NCBI GenBank assembly: GCA_003956705.1
Contig: QZCP01000150.1
Span: forward strand, 33,638-97,637
Source: Brevipalpus yothersi
Taxonomy: Eukaryota > Arthropoda > Arachnida > Trombidiformes > Tenuipalpidae
DNA: 64,000 nucleotides
Reading direction: 5' to 3'
Below the pieces are notes generated by a model. That model searched no databases, had not been told where the DNA came from, and worked only from the letters and a program-made list of their open reading frames with translations. The first letter of the stretch is position 1. The number at the start of each line of letters is the position of its first letter. Position numbers and translations under genes: made by a program. Shown here piece by piece: positions 24,824-34,651 of the stretch.

Positions 24824-25472
24824 AAATCTTTCCCTCTAACAAGTTGTTTGGTTATTATCGATGACGAAATATGAAATTTCACACAGACACACATGCTTCT
24901 GGAATGGGTTCTCTGGTGAATATTGTTTTCAATGAAGTATTGAATGGAAGAAAAGAATCATCATTTTACATACCACTTTTTGTTCCACCATCGCCGAGTA
25001 ATCTCATGCGAAAATCAATATAATTCTCTCTGTCATTATGAACGATTCGTCCTTTGTCTGTGAGATGAACAACACCTTCACCAATGATGTGAAAATATAA
25101 GCCTGAAATGGAATTGTTCGCAGAGGAGAGAGAAAAAATTCATGATCATCATTATTGTTGGAAATGAAAATAGTCAATATCAAGCGTTTTTGTTGGAAAA
25201 TCTGATTATTCATTTGATTCTCATGAAAACAATCGATCATCACCATTGAAATGCTTTCCATTGCTTCATTTGGCTGTCATTCTGATTTTCGATCATGAGC
25301 CTACCTTTGATAATAGTAACATTTGAAATCAATTATACTAACCTAAGCATGGCGTTTTCTCTTCCAATTCAAGAAGAACTCGACCCGTTAGAAAAGATCC
25401 AGGAAAATAGAGGAGACTTTCATCGTCAAGAAGAATGAGGAACTTTTTTAACTTTCTTGTGGTCATTGTCAT
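20060..25472 (-). CDS. Arrestin-domain-containing protein (alpha-arrestin, ARRDC-like)
   Basis: Six minus-strand exons: 25343-25472 (ATG at 25470-25472), 24974-25102, 21368-21615, 21058-21240, 20741-20926, 20060-20206 (TAA at 20060-20062). All have GT-AG borders and the frame is continuous: 1,023 nt, 340 residues. Arrestin_N features: YFPGSFLTGRVLLEL in exon 1, an IIGEGVVHLTDKG strand in exon 2, and HTFPFKLGLPLGLPSTFLGK with HGWVQYYCKAVL then NPIDLN in exon 3. Arrestin_C features: VSVRVRLDRGGYVSGESIKI in exon 4, LIKIQYAVT in exon 5, then KLQLPIMLATYPLR in exon 6. Alpha-arrestins act at the cytoplasmic face of membranes as adaptors in receptor trafficking, often recruiting NEDD4-type ligases through C-terminal PPxY motifs. 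This protein ends about 30 residues after the arrestin fold and has no PPxY, so that recruitment is not supported unless an alternative last exon exists. Intron 2 is 3,358 nt, far larger than the others (127-534). Confidence 0.88.
21616..24973 (-). other. Large intron of the arrestin-domain gene
   Basis: Lies between the exon ending ...GDGGTKSG and the exon beginning DIGSTV. It holds a polypurine patch (about 22405-22440), short CT tracts (22555-22574), a (GA)n tract (about 24797-24824) and short open frames at 23495-23689 and 23680-23931 without recognisable domains. Its size suggests regulatory content or alternative first exons, but none was identified. Confidence 0.6.
24797..24824. repeat. 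(GA)n microsatellite in arrestin intron
   Basis: Near-perfect GA dinucleotide tract within the large intron. Confidence 0.85.
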
Positions 25473-26314
25473 CCTGGTTATAGTTGAGATTATGAGTTGT
25501 TCTTACTATGGTCACTATTGGAGAAGAATTCGAGGAAAGAGATTTACACAAATTACCGTATGAAAACACAATTCACTTGTTTGAATGATATGCAAATACA
25601 TGCATTCTATGATACAAATGGAAAAACAGTTAGATTTACGAAGCTCAAGAAAAATACCTGTTGATTGTAATCACATGACTTAATGGTGGAAGAGAGAAAG
25701 TCTTCAAAATGAAGAGTGAAATGTTTACACACACACATGCACACTAATGTCCAGTTAAGAAAAAAATCAGGCCAGTGGTGATGGTGGTGGTGGTCAGTTG
25801 CGGAAATAAGTTGACTTCAAAATGGTTGAATAAACACACACACTTAACGTAACGTTGATCAAAATAAGAAGTAAACGTTATTCAGAAGAAGAGAAAGGCT
25901 CTTGAGTAACTGTCGTTGGTGGTAAGATAATTTTCGTTGGAAAAGAGGAACTTCAATTCGTTCGATGTTGTTTTTCGTTTGGAATTTTGATGATTGAACA
26001 CAGTTTGTTGATCAGTAAGTGATGTGAATTGTGTATGAAGTAGTAATGAGAAGTTGAAACAGAATGTAAGTTAAAAAGAGAGAGAGAAAAAGAGAGAGAG
26101 AAAGAGAGAATGTGATTTTTTTACTGTTTTGACCAAGTATGGGGCCATGTTTAGGCGGCCTGAAACTTGTTTCTTTCTCTCTCTCTCTTTCTATCAAGTA
26201 TATATATTCTTACTTCAACAATCTGCCATGCTAACCTTCATTCATTCATTCATTCATTCATTCAGTCATTTTAAGAAGCAACTTGAAGAAGAGAGAGAGA
26301 GAGAACTTCGAAAA
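25473..26314. other. Upstream region of the arrestin-domain gene
   Basis: Expected promoter and 5' UTR of the minus-strand gene. It contains a GGTGAT/GGTGG-rich patch near 25777, GA-rich tracts near 26079-26108 and an (ATTC)n tract at about 26238-26264. No TATA box is obvious. Confidence 0.35.
26238..26264. repeat. (ATTC)n microsatellite
   Basis: About six and a half copies of the TTCA tetranucleotide, just upstream of the small signal-peptide-like reading frame at 26315. Confidence 0.85.
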
Positions 26315-26563
26315 ATGGGCTCAGTTATGATCACTCCTATCTTTCTCCCTATCATGATGATGACGTTCTCGGTTGTGGTGGTAAATTCAGTTCTAACCAT
26401 CCAGATTGACCGGAATCTTCAGAACTTTCCAGATAGCGTATCTTTCCGTATCATGTCTACCCATCTTCATTATGATGATGATGATAAGAATGAGTGTGTG
26501 CGCTCTACATGTATTCAAAACATTATACCCTTTTTTTATACTGGGAATTTTATCTTAAGATAA
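26315..26563 (+). CDS. Candidate small secreted peptide, or first exon of a secreted protein (tentative)
   Basis: This 82-codon frame starts at an ATG in an AAAA-ATGG context. Residues 1-25 look like a signal peptide: short polar start, hydrophobic core rich in Ile, Met, Phe and Val, then a small-residue NS site near 24-25. The remainder is polar, with a DDDDK run (54-58) and only two cysteines (61 and 66). No homologue is recognised. The frame extends upstream to 26129, but that part is coded by CT/GA and ATTC repeats and is unlikely to be real. It lies between the divergent arrestin gene and the DM9 gene. Internal GT sites could make it a first exon, but no partner exon was found. It could be chance. 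Confidence 0.22.
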   Translation: MGSVMITPIFLPIMMMTFSVVVVNSVLTIQIDRNLQNFPDSVSFRIMSTHLHYDDDDKNECVRSTCIQNIIPFFYTGNFILR

Positions 26564-27162
26564 TCGAGCATAGATTTGAACATGATGAGTTGAAATGCGA
26601 TCCTTTCCGGAAAATATAATGAGAGCTTCTTCAATTCTCTTTTTTAAGCTTTTTTTCTAAAAATTTTTTACTAAAATTTATACTAAAATTCCGAGTTGAT
26701 TGAAGATTGATTGTAGATTATTTTGTTCTTCATCTCTCCTCTTTCACAAACACACGCATTTTTTTCGATTGGAAGCTAATCATTCTCAACGTCAGTCAAT
26801 GGTGGGCTTGACATGTGTGAGAGAGAGAGAGAGATAAAGAAAAAAATCACATCGAAATATTCAAATAGAAAAAAATATCCAAGTATGAAGATTTAAATCG
26901 TTTCCCTTGAAATTTGTCGACTGTTTCGATTTATCCCTGAGACATCTGATCCTTGGATTTAATGTGCGTTGGTGTCTCATATAAATGATTTGAGAGAAAA
27001 GCTTTAAACAGAGACATTCTCTCTCTCTATCATCATGTTAACTTGATCATTTGCCAACCCAATTGTGGGCTTAATAAAAACCGAAAGGCAAAGCTGAATA
27101 TTTTCTCTCTCGAGGGTAACGATTCTTGAGTATCTACATATCTGTATTTGTTCAAGGTTTCC

Positions 27163-27225
<63 letters not shown>

Positions 27226-27766
27226 ATCCATCAATCAATCGAATTCATACGCAAAAATTAAAATTAAAATTCATTTCTTGCCACATATTTTTTTCTATTA
27301 TTTCTATTGCATTTGTTTCCCAATCAAACTTATGGTCATAATTTAACAAGAAAACCAAGTGATATTGGTGTAGAGAAAAAAAAATAATCACTCTCACATA
27401 TCTCACATACAAATATTGCATCACAGCATGTGTAACCATCATCTCATACACACACACACATACAAAATTTTTACATGATAAACCAAATCTCATTGATAAT
27501 GATGACGATTCCATGACTCATGATGAACAATCTCGATCATGAACCGGTAATTCAGATGATGCAATACATGGTATTATGTAGAGGTCGCTTTTGGAATGTG
27601 TATCAAAATGATGAAAATGATTGTTGATGATTGCAACAACATTGTTTTTGTCTCTCTCTCTCACACTTTTCCTCTGTTAATTTTGATTATTAACTAATTG
27701 TGCGTGTGTGTTTTGTGGGTGTTTACGTTCATGTATTATAGTGTATATGTATTATGTATCCCTTTT
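26564..27766. other. Gene-free stretch with (TC)n tract
   Basis: AT-rich non-coding sequence. It contains a long (TC)n tract (27167-27221), a short imperfect hairpin at 26929-26986 and several CA-rich patches. The apparent arginine/glutamate or serine/leucine open frames here are translations of the repeat. Confidence 0.4.
27167..27221. repeat. (TC)n microsatellite, about 55 bp
   Basis: Uninterrupted TC dinucleotide tract and the first of the long tracts that characterise the rest of the window. Confidence 0.95.
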
Positions 27767-27774
27767 TATAAATA
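27767..27774 (+). promoter_or_regulatory. Candidate TATA box of the DM9 gene
   Basis: TATAAATA lies 128 bases before the DM9 start codon. Transcription starting about 30 bases downstream would leave a 5' UTR of roughly 100 nt. Sequence match and spacing only. Confidence 0.4.
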
Positions 27775-27843
27775 GTTATATATGGTCAACACTGGTTAAC
27801 ACTGATATCATCAATATTAATAGTTAACTTGATACGGTGATAA

Positions 27844-27869
27844 TAGTAATAATAATAATAATAATAAAT
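27844..27869. repeat. (AAT)n microsatellite in the DM9 5' UTR
   Basis: Run of AAT/TAA triplets upstream of the DM9 gene. A second AAT cluster ends in the start codon itself (AATAATAATG). Confidence 0.8.
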
Positions 27870-27901
27870 AGAAATAAAATTAAATAATAATTGTAATAAT
27901 A

Positions 27902-28357
27902 ATGCCATCCGCATCACCACGTTGGGTTGAAGCCAAAGAAGGTTATGTGCCAGTTGATCAAGCGGTTGCCGGTGGTATTGATATTGATGGTGAACCACTG
28001 TATGTTGGACGAGCCAAACACGATGGTCACATAATACCGGGCAAAATACGTTCATCACATGGTGTATGCTATGTTGCCTATGAAGGTCTTGAGATTCCAT
28101 ATCGTTCCTATCAAGTGTTGACAAGTACTGGTTTCGAATTTGAATGGATCCATTGTAAATGTGGTACACCTCCGATGGGTGTGATACTTGGCGGTCGAAC
28201 GGCTGATGGTACACCCATGTATATTGGTCGCACAATCCATGAGGGAACCAATATGTTGGGAAAAGTTTTAGGCAATGCTATTTATTTTCCGTATGCTGGA
28301 CGAGAAATTCGATCCTCATCATATGAAGTATTATGTCTCAAAGATGCGGTCTCCTAG
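27902..28357 (+). CDS. Two-repeat DM9-domain protein
   Basis: Single exon of 151 residues. Two tandem DM9 repeats (Pfam DUF3421 type) make up the whole protein: repeat 1 about residues 8-73 (WVEA, then DGEPLYVGRAKHDG, PGKI, CYVAYEG, YQVL) and repeat 2 about 80-147 (WIHC, then DGTPMYIGRTIHEG, LGKV, FPYAGRE, YEVL). There is no signal peptide or membrane segment, so it is probably cytosolic or released unconventionally. DM9 proteins in molluscs and insects are mannose-binding recognition lectins or infection-responsive proteins. By alignment from memory to the oyster DM9 lectin, whose Asp and Lys 21 residues apart bind mannose, repeat 1 keeps both (Asp27, Lys48). Repeat 2 keeps the Lys but has Thr in place of Asp. 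The start ATG is preceded by AAT triplets. A TATA-like element is at 27767. Confidence 0.88.
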   Translation: MPSASPRWVEAKEGYVPVDQAVAGGIDIDGEPLYVGRAKHDGHIIPGKIRSSHGVCYVAYEGLEIPYRSYQVLTSTGFEFEWIHCKCGTPPMGVILGGRTADGTPMYIGRTIHEGTNMLGKVLGNAIYFPYAGREIRSSSYEVLCLKDAVS

Positions 28358-28418
28358 CTTTATCTTCCTCTTTCTCTCTCTCTCTTTCGCTCTTTCCGGG
28401 ATCAGTGATGTAAAATGT

Positions 28419-28420
28419 AA

Positions 28421-28451
<31 letters not shown>
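28419..28451. repeat. (ATT)n microsatellite
   Basis: About eleven ATT triplets roughly 60 bases after the DM9 stop, probably in the 3' UTR. Confidence 0.9.
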
Positions 28452-28452
<1 letters not shown>

Positions 28453-29316
28453 TTGTCGATTTTTGTATCAGATTATCAAGATTTGAATGAAGAATGTTAA
28501 ATTCATGATCCTGTTTACCTCTAGCCTCGATAATGTGAGCTATTGATATGGAATAAGTAATAGCCTTTAGTATATAGCTCCACACACAAATCCCATGAGT
28601 GATCGTCCGTTGACCATTGCAAGATGGATTCGTATCACTCATTCATGGTAAAAATTCTTCTTCCTATCATAATGATTAGGTTCCGCTTGTGCCTCATCGA
28701 TCCTATTGCTGCTTTCGCACTAGAACTTCCGTTTAAGATACATTATTTCCGAAGAATTTTCTTTCTCTCTCTCTCTCATAGGTACTTTATCTATCCTCCT
28801 TCTTTCCCATTCAAAGAATGAGTAACATAAGCAGAAGGAAAAGAAGAAGAAGAAGAAGAAGGAGGAGAAGGATGAATTCCTCCTGATACATTCTAGCATC
28901 CACTTTCTTTCCACTCTGAACTGAAACTCAATTATTCATGCTCAGCCTTATCTTCAGAATTTCTCTCTTCCACAAGTCTTTCGCATCTTTTTCTATTCCA
29001 CTCAATATCCAGGTTTTCTCTCTTCCCTTCTCTCTCCCTTTTTTTCTTACTCTTACACTTTCTCCTCTCTACTTCCTTTGCTCCATCCAATGCCATTTCG
29101 ATTTCCAGTATCATTGCATTTATTCATGTAACTGGAGTGGAAATTTATATTTATATTTACTATTTGTGAGAGAGAGAAGAAAATTCATCGTGTCTATACC
29201 ATTTTTTCCATTCTTACAGATATCATATCGTCAAAATCAAGTAGTCCAAGTCATGAATCTTGATTTGAAATGAAACTGATTCTCGTAAATAACAATATTT
29301 TGTCTAACCATCTTCT

Positions 29317-29318
<2 letters not shown>
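28452..29318. other. Gene-free stretch after the DM9 gene
   Basis: Contains a (GAA)n-like purine run at about 28839-28870 and CT-rich patches. No convincing reading frame or conserved motif was seen. Confidence 0.4.

Positions 29319-29363
<45 letters not shown>
29319..29363. repeat. (CT)n tract, left flank of assembly gap
   Basis: Pure CT dinucleotides run directly into the run of Ns. Confidence 0.95.
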
Positions 29364-29930
29364 NNNNNNNNNNNNNNNNNNNNNNNNNNNNNNNNNNNNN
29401 NNNNNNNNNNNNNNNNNNNNNNNNNNNNNNNNNNNNNNNNNNNNNNNNNNNNNNNNNNNNNNNNNNNNNNNNNNNNNNNNNNNNNNNNNNNNNNNNNNNN
29501 NNNNNNNNNNNNNNNNNNNNNNNNNNNNNNNNNNNNNNNNNNNNNNNNNNNNNNNNNNNNNNNNNNNNNNNNNNNNNNNNNNNNNNNNNNNNNNNNNNNN
29601 NNNNNNNNNNNNNNNNNNNNNNNNNNNNNNNNNNNNNNNNNNNNNNNNNNNNNNNNNNNNNNNNNNNNNNNNNNNNNNNNNNNNNNNNNNNNNNNNNNNN
29701 NNNNNNNNNNNNNNNNNNNNNNNNNNNNNNNNNNNNNNNNNNNNNNNNNNNNNNNNNNNNNNNNNNNNNNNNNNNNNNNNNNNNNNNNNNNNNNNNNNNN
29801 NNNNNNNNNNNNNNNNNNNNNNNNNNNNNNNNNNNNNNNNNNNNNNNNNNNNNNNNNNNNNNNNNNNNNNNNNNNNNNNNNNNNNNNNNNNNNNNNNNNN
29901 NNNNNNNNNNNNNNNNNNNNNNNNNNNNNN
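29364..29930. other. Assembly gap (567 Ns)
   Basis: Run of N flanked on both sides by the same (CT)n repeat. The unresolved sequence is probably at least partly more (CT)n. Open frames that span it are artefacts. Confidence 0.98.

Positions 29931-29999
<69 letters not shown>
29931..29999. repeat. (TC)n tract, right flank of assembly gap
   Basis: 69 bases of pure TC dinucleotides leaving the gap, on the same strand as the left flank. Confidence 0.95.
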
Positions 30000-30003
<4 letters not shown>

Positions 30004-33000
30004 AATAGTGGCTCACATTCTCCATGAAAAAGAGAATTATCTTCAATGATTCAACTCTATCATGGATGGAAAATTTGAAGATTTTTTCGCCTAACTTGAC
30101 AGGTTATCTATCAAAAGATGGCTTCATTTTCTTTTGGCAAAGAATAATTCTAATTTTTTTGGCAATATTCACCTTCTGATAAAATGATTTCATCTCTTTC
30201 CACTACATTCTTTTCAATTTTTTTTTCCTAGAATTCTCACTCTGAAATAGGAACTGGAAAGTAGTTCAAAAAAAATGTTTGATTTTCCAGGGCTTGACAA
30301 GCTATTGTTCAGATGTTCGGTAACATGAGAGATATGATTCGTACCGACTCAAAGTAGTAAATTCAAAATCTAAACTATCAATGAATCGGTACAAATCATT
30401 TGCTTCACATGCTCAATTGTGGATCATGTTGTATATAAAATGCCAGGAATTTTCGCTTCGATATTCCATATTCCACATTCCCTAGTGTTAGTCATCATTT
30501 TTTTGTATCTTCATAGGCAGATACCTTCCTGTAAAAAGGAGAGATAAACTTGTAAAATCTATCCACCCAAAACGGTAATGGTTCTTTCATTTTCTATCCA
30601 ATATGAAGAATCAACAGATGAAACCATGAAAAAACTTTCAATCTCAGATCTCGCTGGGAAACGAAGATCCAAGAAATCTAAAAATCTTCAACTGTAAAAA
30701 GAAATAGCCGACATTAAACAAAAAAAGATCAAGTTTTGAAAAACTCCGTAAATTCTTGAAGCGTATTTGGAGTTTGTATGAAAGTTCTCCAACAAAAATC
30801 TGAAAAATTTGTAGAATTAACCGAAAATTTCTTGAAAAAAATAAAATAATTTTTACAAAACTTGCTAGCCATGGAAAGCATAATAATTTGTCGAAATTCT
30901 GTTGTCATTTCTTTAAAAGCTGCTGAAGAGTTGCAAATTTTTATCCGAGTGGATCATCCTGTTGATTTAAGTTTTCCAATTTATCTATGATTCCAGTTGA
31001 GTTAATTTTTTTCGAATCTTCTTAATACTCATTTCCTAGTAGAAAATTCTGATTCTCCGAGTAGAAAATTCTGATTCTCCGAGTAGAAAATTCTGATTCT
31101 CCGAGTAGAAAAACCTTTTTCAAATATGTGAGTCTTCTACAAATGAGCGAATAAATAGTAGTGTAGAGTTAGTTTTTCTAACTCAATCAAGTACCCATTT
31201 CCGATATTCTTTTCTTTTTACCTCTTTTACTTTCACTTTTCCTTCTTCTTCCGCTGCTCAGTGGTTTCTATGGTGTATGTGTGTGTATAAAAGCTTGATG
31301 TGTCTTGTTTCACCAAATTGACTTCACATTGTTCTAGGAGCCATCATGACTGGGAAAAGAGAAAGTGAATGGATTTTTTTCTTCTTCTTCTCTATGTTGC
31401 TCATGTTCTCTGGCCTTTTTTCTTCGTTTCACAATTGCACTTCTCCATCTTATAAGCTTAAAGTGAGGAAGAAGAAAGAAGAAGAAGAAATAAAATGAAA
31501 ATTTTATGGACATAATCAGATTGAAGAATCAGAAATAATGAAGGAGCAAAAAAATCTGGCATATGAGATGTAATTATCTTGATTGTCAGATGCCAATGCA
31601 TTTTACACTTATAATCACGGTAAACAATAAATGTCAGAAAGTAGATCAAAACTATTCCTATTAGACCAACTGCAAGTCTATGCCATGCCTTTATTAGGCG
31701 CTTTCATTCGATGAAATCATGAATATTAATTTGATCAAGAGAAGGAGAAAAGAGTTAGTTTTTTTCAACAAATTCGATATGCTGACTCTACAGCAGCTGG
31801 AAAAGGAAGAATTCTCTTTCCAAAATACAATTGACCATCCGATCTTGTGAGAAACATGAGATTTAGGTATCTTGAGAAAAGGAATAAAAGTTTTCCTCAG
31901 GAATTCTTTGATACTTTTGAATTTCGCAAGATTGAAATAAATTTGGCTTTACAGTCTAACTTTCAAAAATAGAAATTTCAGGAACTCTATCTCCGAGAAT
32001 TCTAACATCTAATAGTCATTATTCCTCTCAACACATAAGACAGCTTATAAGAATAGTTCTCATGAGTAGGATATACGCAAGAATGATTTCTTTGAATGCT
32101 TTTCAAATGTATTGCACTCTCACTAAGAATCTGAATAAATAACAAAAGGATTTTCTCTCTACGCTCACAGATTCACTCGAATGGATACTGAATGTATTCT
32201 CTGTTCTATCTGATGTGTAAAATTGATCAGAATTGCTTGAAAATAAACGTGCAATCAGTTTATATTCATGTCAACTTTACAGAGTCATCTAGTTTTTTAC
32301 ATGCTTATTCCAACTACTTTTTGATCTTCTTTATTGTTTTTCACTATCTCTGTGTTCTTACAAGAACCTCTACAGGCTCTCTTTGAATTCAAGTAGTAGG
32401 AGAAAATAGGAGCAAAATTTATGGGCAAAAGAAATTCTTGACTCACCTCAATCATGAATAATGTAGAAACTTTTGTTGTTGTTTTGTTCAAAAGGAGGAG
32501 AAGAGAAAAGAAGAAAAAAATTCTCAACATACCTTCTAGAGAAAGAATCCAATTGGAATGATTCAATTGATTCTTTTAATTTTCCCGATTGATTCGGATG
32601 CTGAAGAGGAGAAGAAGATGGAGAAAATAAAATGATCTGTTTTCTCAACTTGCGGTATATATAACTTTGACATAGAATCTAATGTTCAGGATGAAAAATT
32701 ATGGCTTGTATTCTCACCGTAGTGATAGTGATTCTCTTTTTGATGGTTTTTTAGCCCCAGAATAGTAGAAGAGAGGGAGAGAAAAAAAACACACACACAG
32801 TATAATTCACTTTTCAGCTAGCATCTCGCGATTGCCAGCATCATTTGATATGAATGAACACGAACACAACTTTCTTCTTCTTGATTTGAAGACTACTGGC
32901 TCAAGAGGATAGAGCCATAGTGTTAGACATCACTTTTCAGCCATTACTCTTGTGATTCCATGAAAAACTTTTCACTTTTTCTCTCTCGCTTTCTATTTTT

Positions 33001-34603
33001 TGATCTCTACTTGCCTTGATCTCGAGAGAAAGTCACCAGTAAAACTCAATTAAACATACTCAACAATGACCCCAATAGAGAGAGAGATGGAACATCATGG
33101 ATACAAAATCCTAGAAAATAACATGAGGAGAAAGAGAGAACCGTAGTCTTATAGAAAAACCACCATGAAAGTAGTATTCGAAAATCGAAAAGTGAGCAAG
33201 CCATGTGAACATACATACATACTTATATACTCACTACACTTGAACACATTGTATAGGTCAAATAGATACGGTCACTTGGATGTGTCCAAGATGTTTTAGA
33301 TATATAAAGTCTGGTAAATGACTTTCGATAGTCTCTAAGGCAAAGTTCACTAATCTTTCTTGAGTTGTTTTCTTATTCTTTATTCTCTCCTCTTATTCTT
33401 CATCTAACAGGAATTATCTTGTCTCTCTTTCAATTTTCATCGGCTTACAGCTGGACTCATATAATATGTTCAGCGATTCCCATGCCTCGAGGGGTCATTT
33501 GAGTGCATAGATAGAGGAATACATATATACATTCTCTTAGTGGATGAACGGAGACAAATGATATGATCAACAGTGAACAAAAGTCCTTCGAGAATTATGT
33601 GAACATTCCACAGTGAACCAATCCTGTTGATTAGTCAGAAATACTGTGGACTTGTATCAAATAAGTCAGATTGATAGCGGAAAGCCGATGGGTGAAAGGT
33701 GAATTGTTGATTGTTGATTGTTGATAAACAGCAGAACTTCCTCACTATATCACTATCATCAGAGCAAAACTATAAGACTTGGTACAATTCTGACTGGAAA
33801 TTGGAAGAAATGTTCTCGTTTAATTTGGAGATAAAATTCTTGATCTGCCCTCAAGTTGCCCATATATTCTCATCCTACAGGATATTCTCAATGATCTTCA
33901 TCTCTCTACCAATTTCTCTCAAAAGCCTCAAGCTCTTCACCATTCCTCAAGAGTTGATAAGATTCAACAAGTGGCCATTTCAGATAATTCTCTTTTCCAC
34001 CTCTTCTCTTAGATAAGAATATTTTTCAAGAGGATATAAAAGAGAAACTGGAAAACATTCAAAATTTACCTATCGATCGATGAAATTCAAAAGAATCATT
34101 CTTATGATTGATTCTCAGAATCTCAGTGAGTGAAGCCTCTCTAGCCTTTCATCAATGTTTACCCAAACCTTAAAGAATACTCATTTGGATTGCTATGTTT
34201 GCACTGTTCAAAACACCATTGAAACTAATCTTGAAAAGTAAGCATAATACTCTGCTTGAGGGAAAATATTTAAACACATTACTGAGTATCGTCTTGGGTG
34301 AAGATAATGTTCCTCGTTTGTTTCCACTAATTGAAATATTAGGAGCAAGTTTCCCTGGGCTAATATATTTGCCTGGTATTCTCTAGTAACCGTGATTTTT
34401 GAACATGTATTCATGGCCATGAAGTAGAAGGAAAAGTTTGTGCATCATTCTCATCATATTTTCATCTCATCACTTCAACGGGAATGTTTCATTCCAGCAT
34501 GGACACATAGAAGAGCTACAAAATCAGAGCGATGCTAATGAAGGAATAAATTTACCATCATATATATGATGATGTGTACGATTATTTCAGATCATCAGTA
34601 GTG

Positions 34604-34610
<7 letters not shown>
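30000..34610. other. Gene-free AT-rich region
   Basis: No reading frame with domain-like composition was seen. The only structured element noticed is the 22-bp tandem repeat near 31038. Short open frames at 33711-34016 and 34195-34386 lack start context, domains or splice support. Confidence 0.4.
31038..31112. repeat. 22-bp minisatellite, about 3.4 copies
   Basis: Identical 22-bp units begin at 31038, 31060 and 31082, with a 9-bp partial copy at 31104. Each begins AGTAGAAAATTC and ends TTCTCCG. Perfect identity indicates recent expansion. Confidence 0.95.

Positions 34611-34648
<38 letters not shown>
34611..34648. repeat. (TC)n microsatellite
   Basis: Pure TC tract in the gene-poor region. 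Confidence 0.93.

Positions 34649-34651
<3 letters not shown>

Noticed and set aside
29237..30049. Long open frames on both strands across the N run
   Set aside because: They consist of RE or SL dipeptides coded by the CT repeat plus unknown bases; gap artefacts.
33711..34386. Two open frames of 101 and 63 codons
   Set aside because: AT-rich chance frames without domain, start context or continuation.
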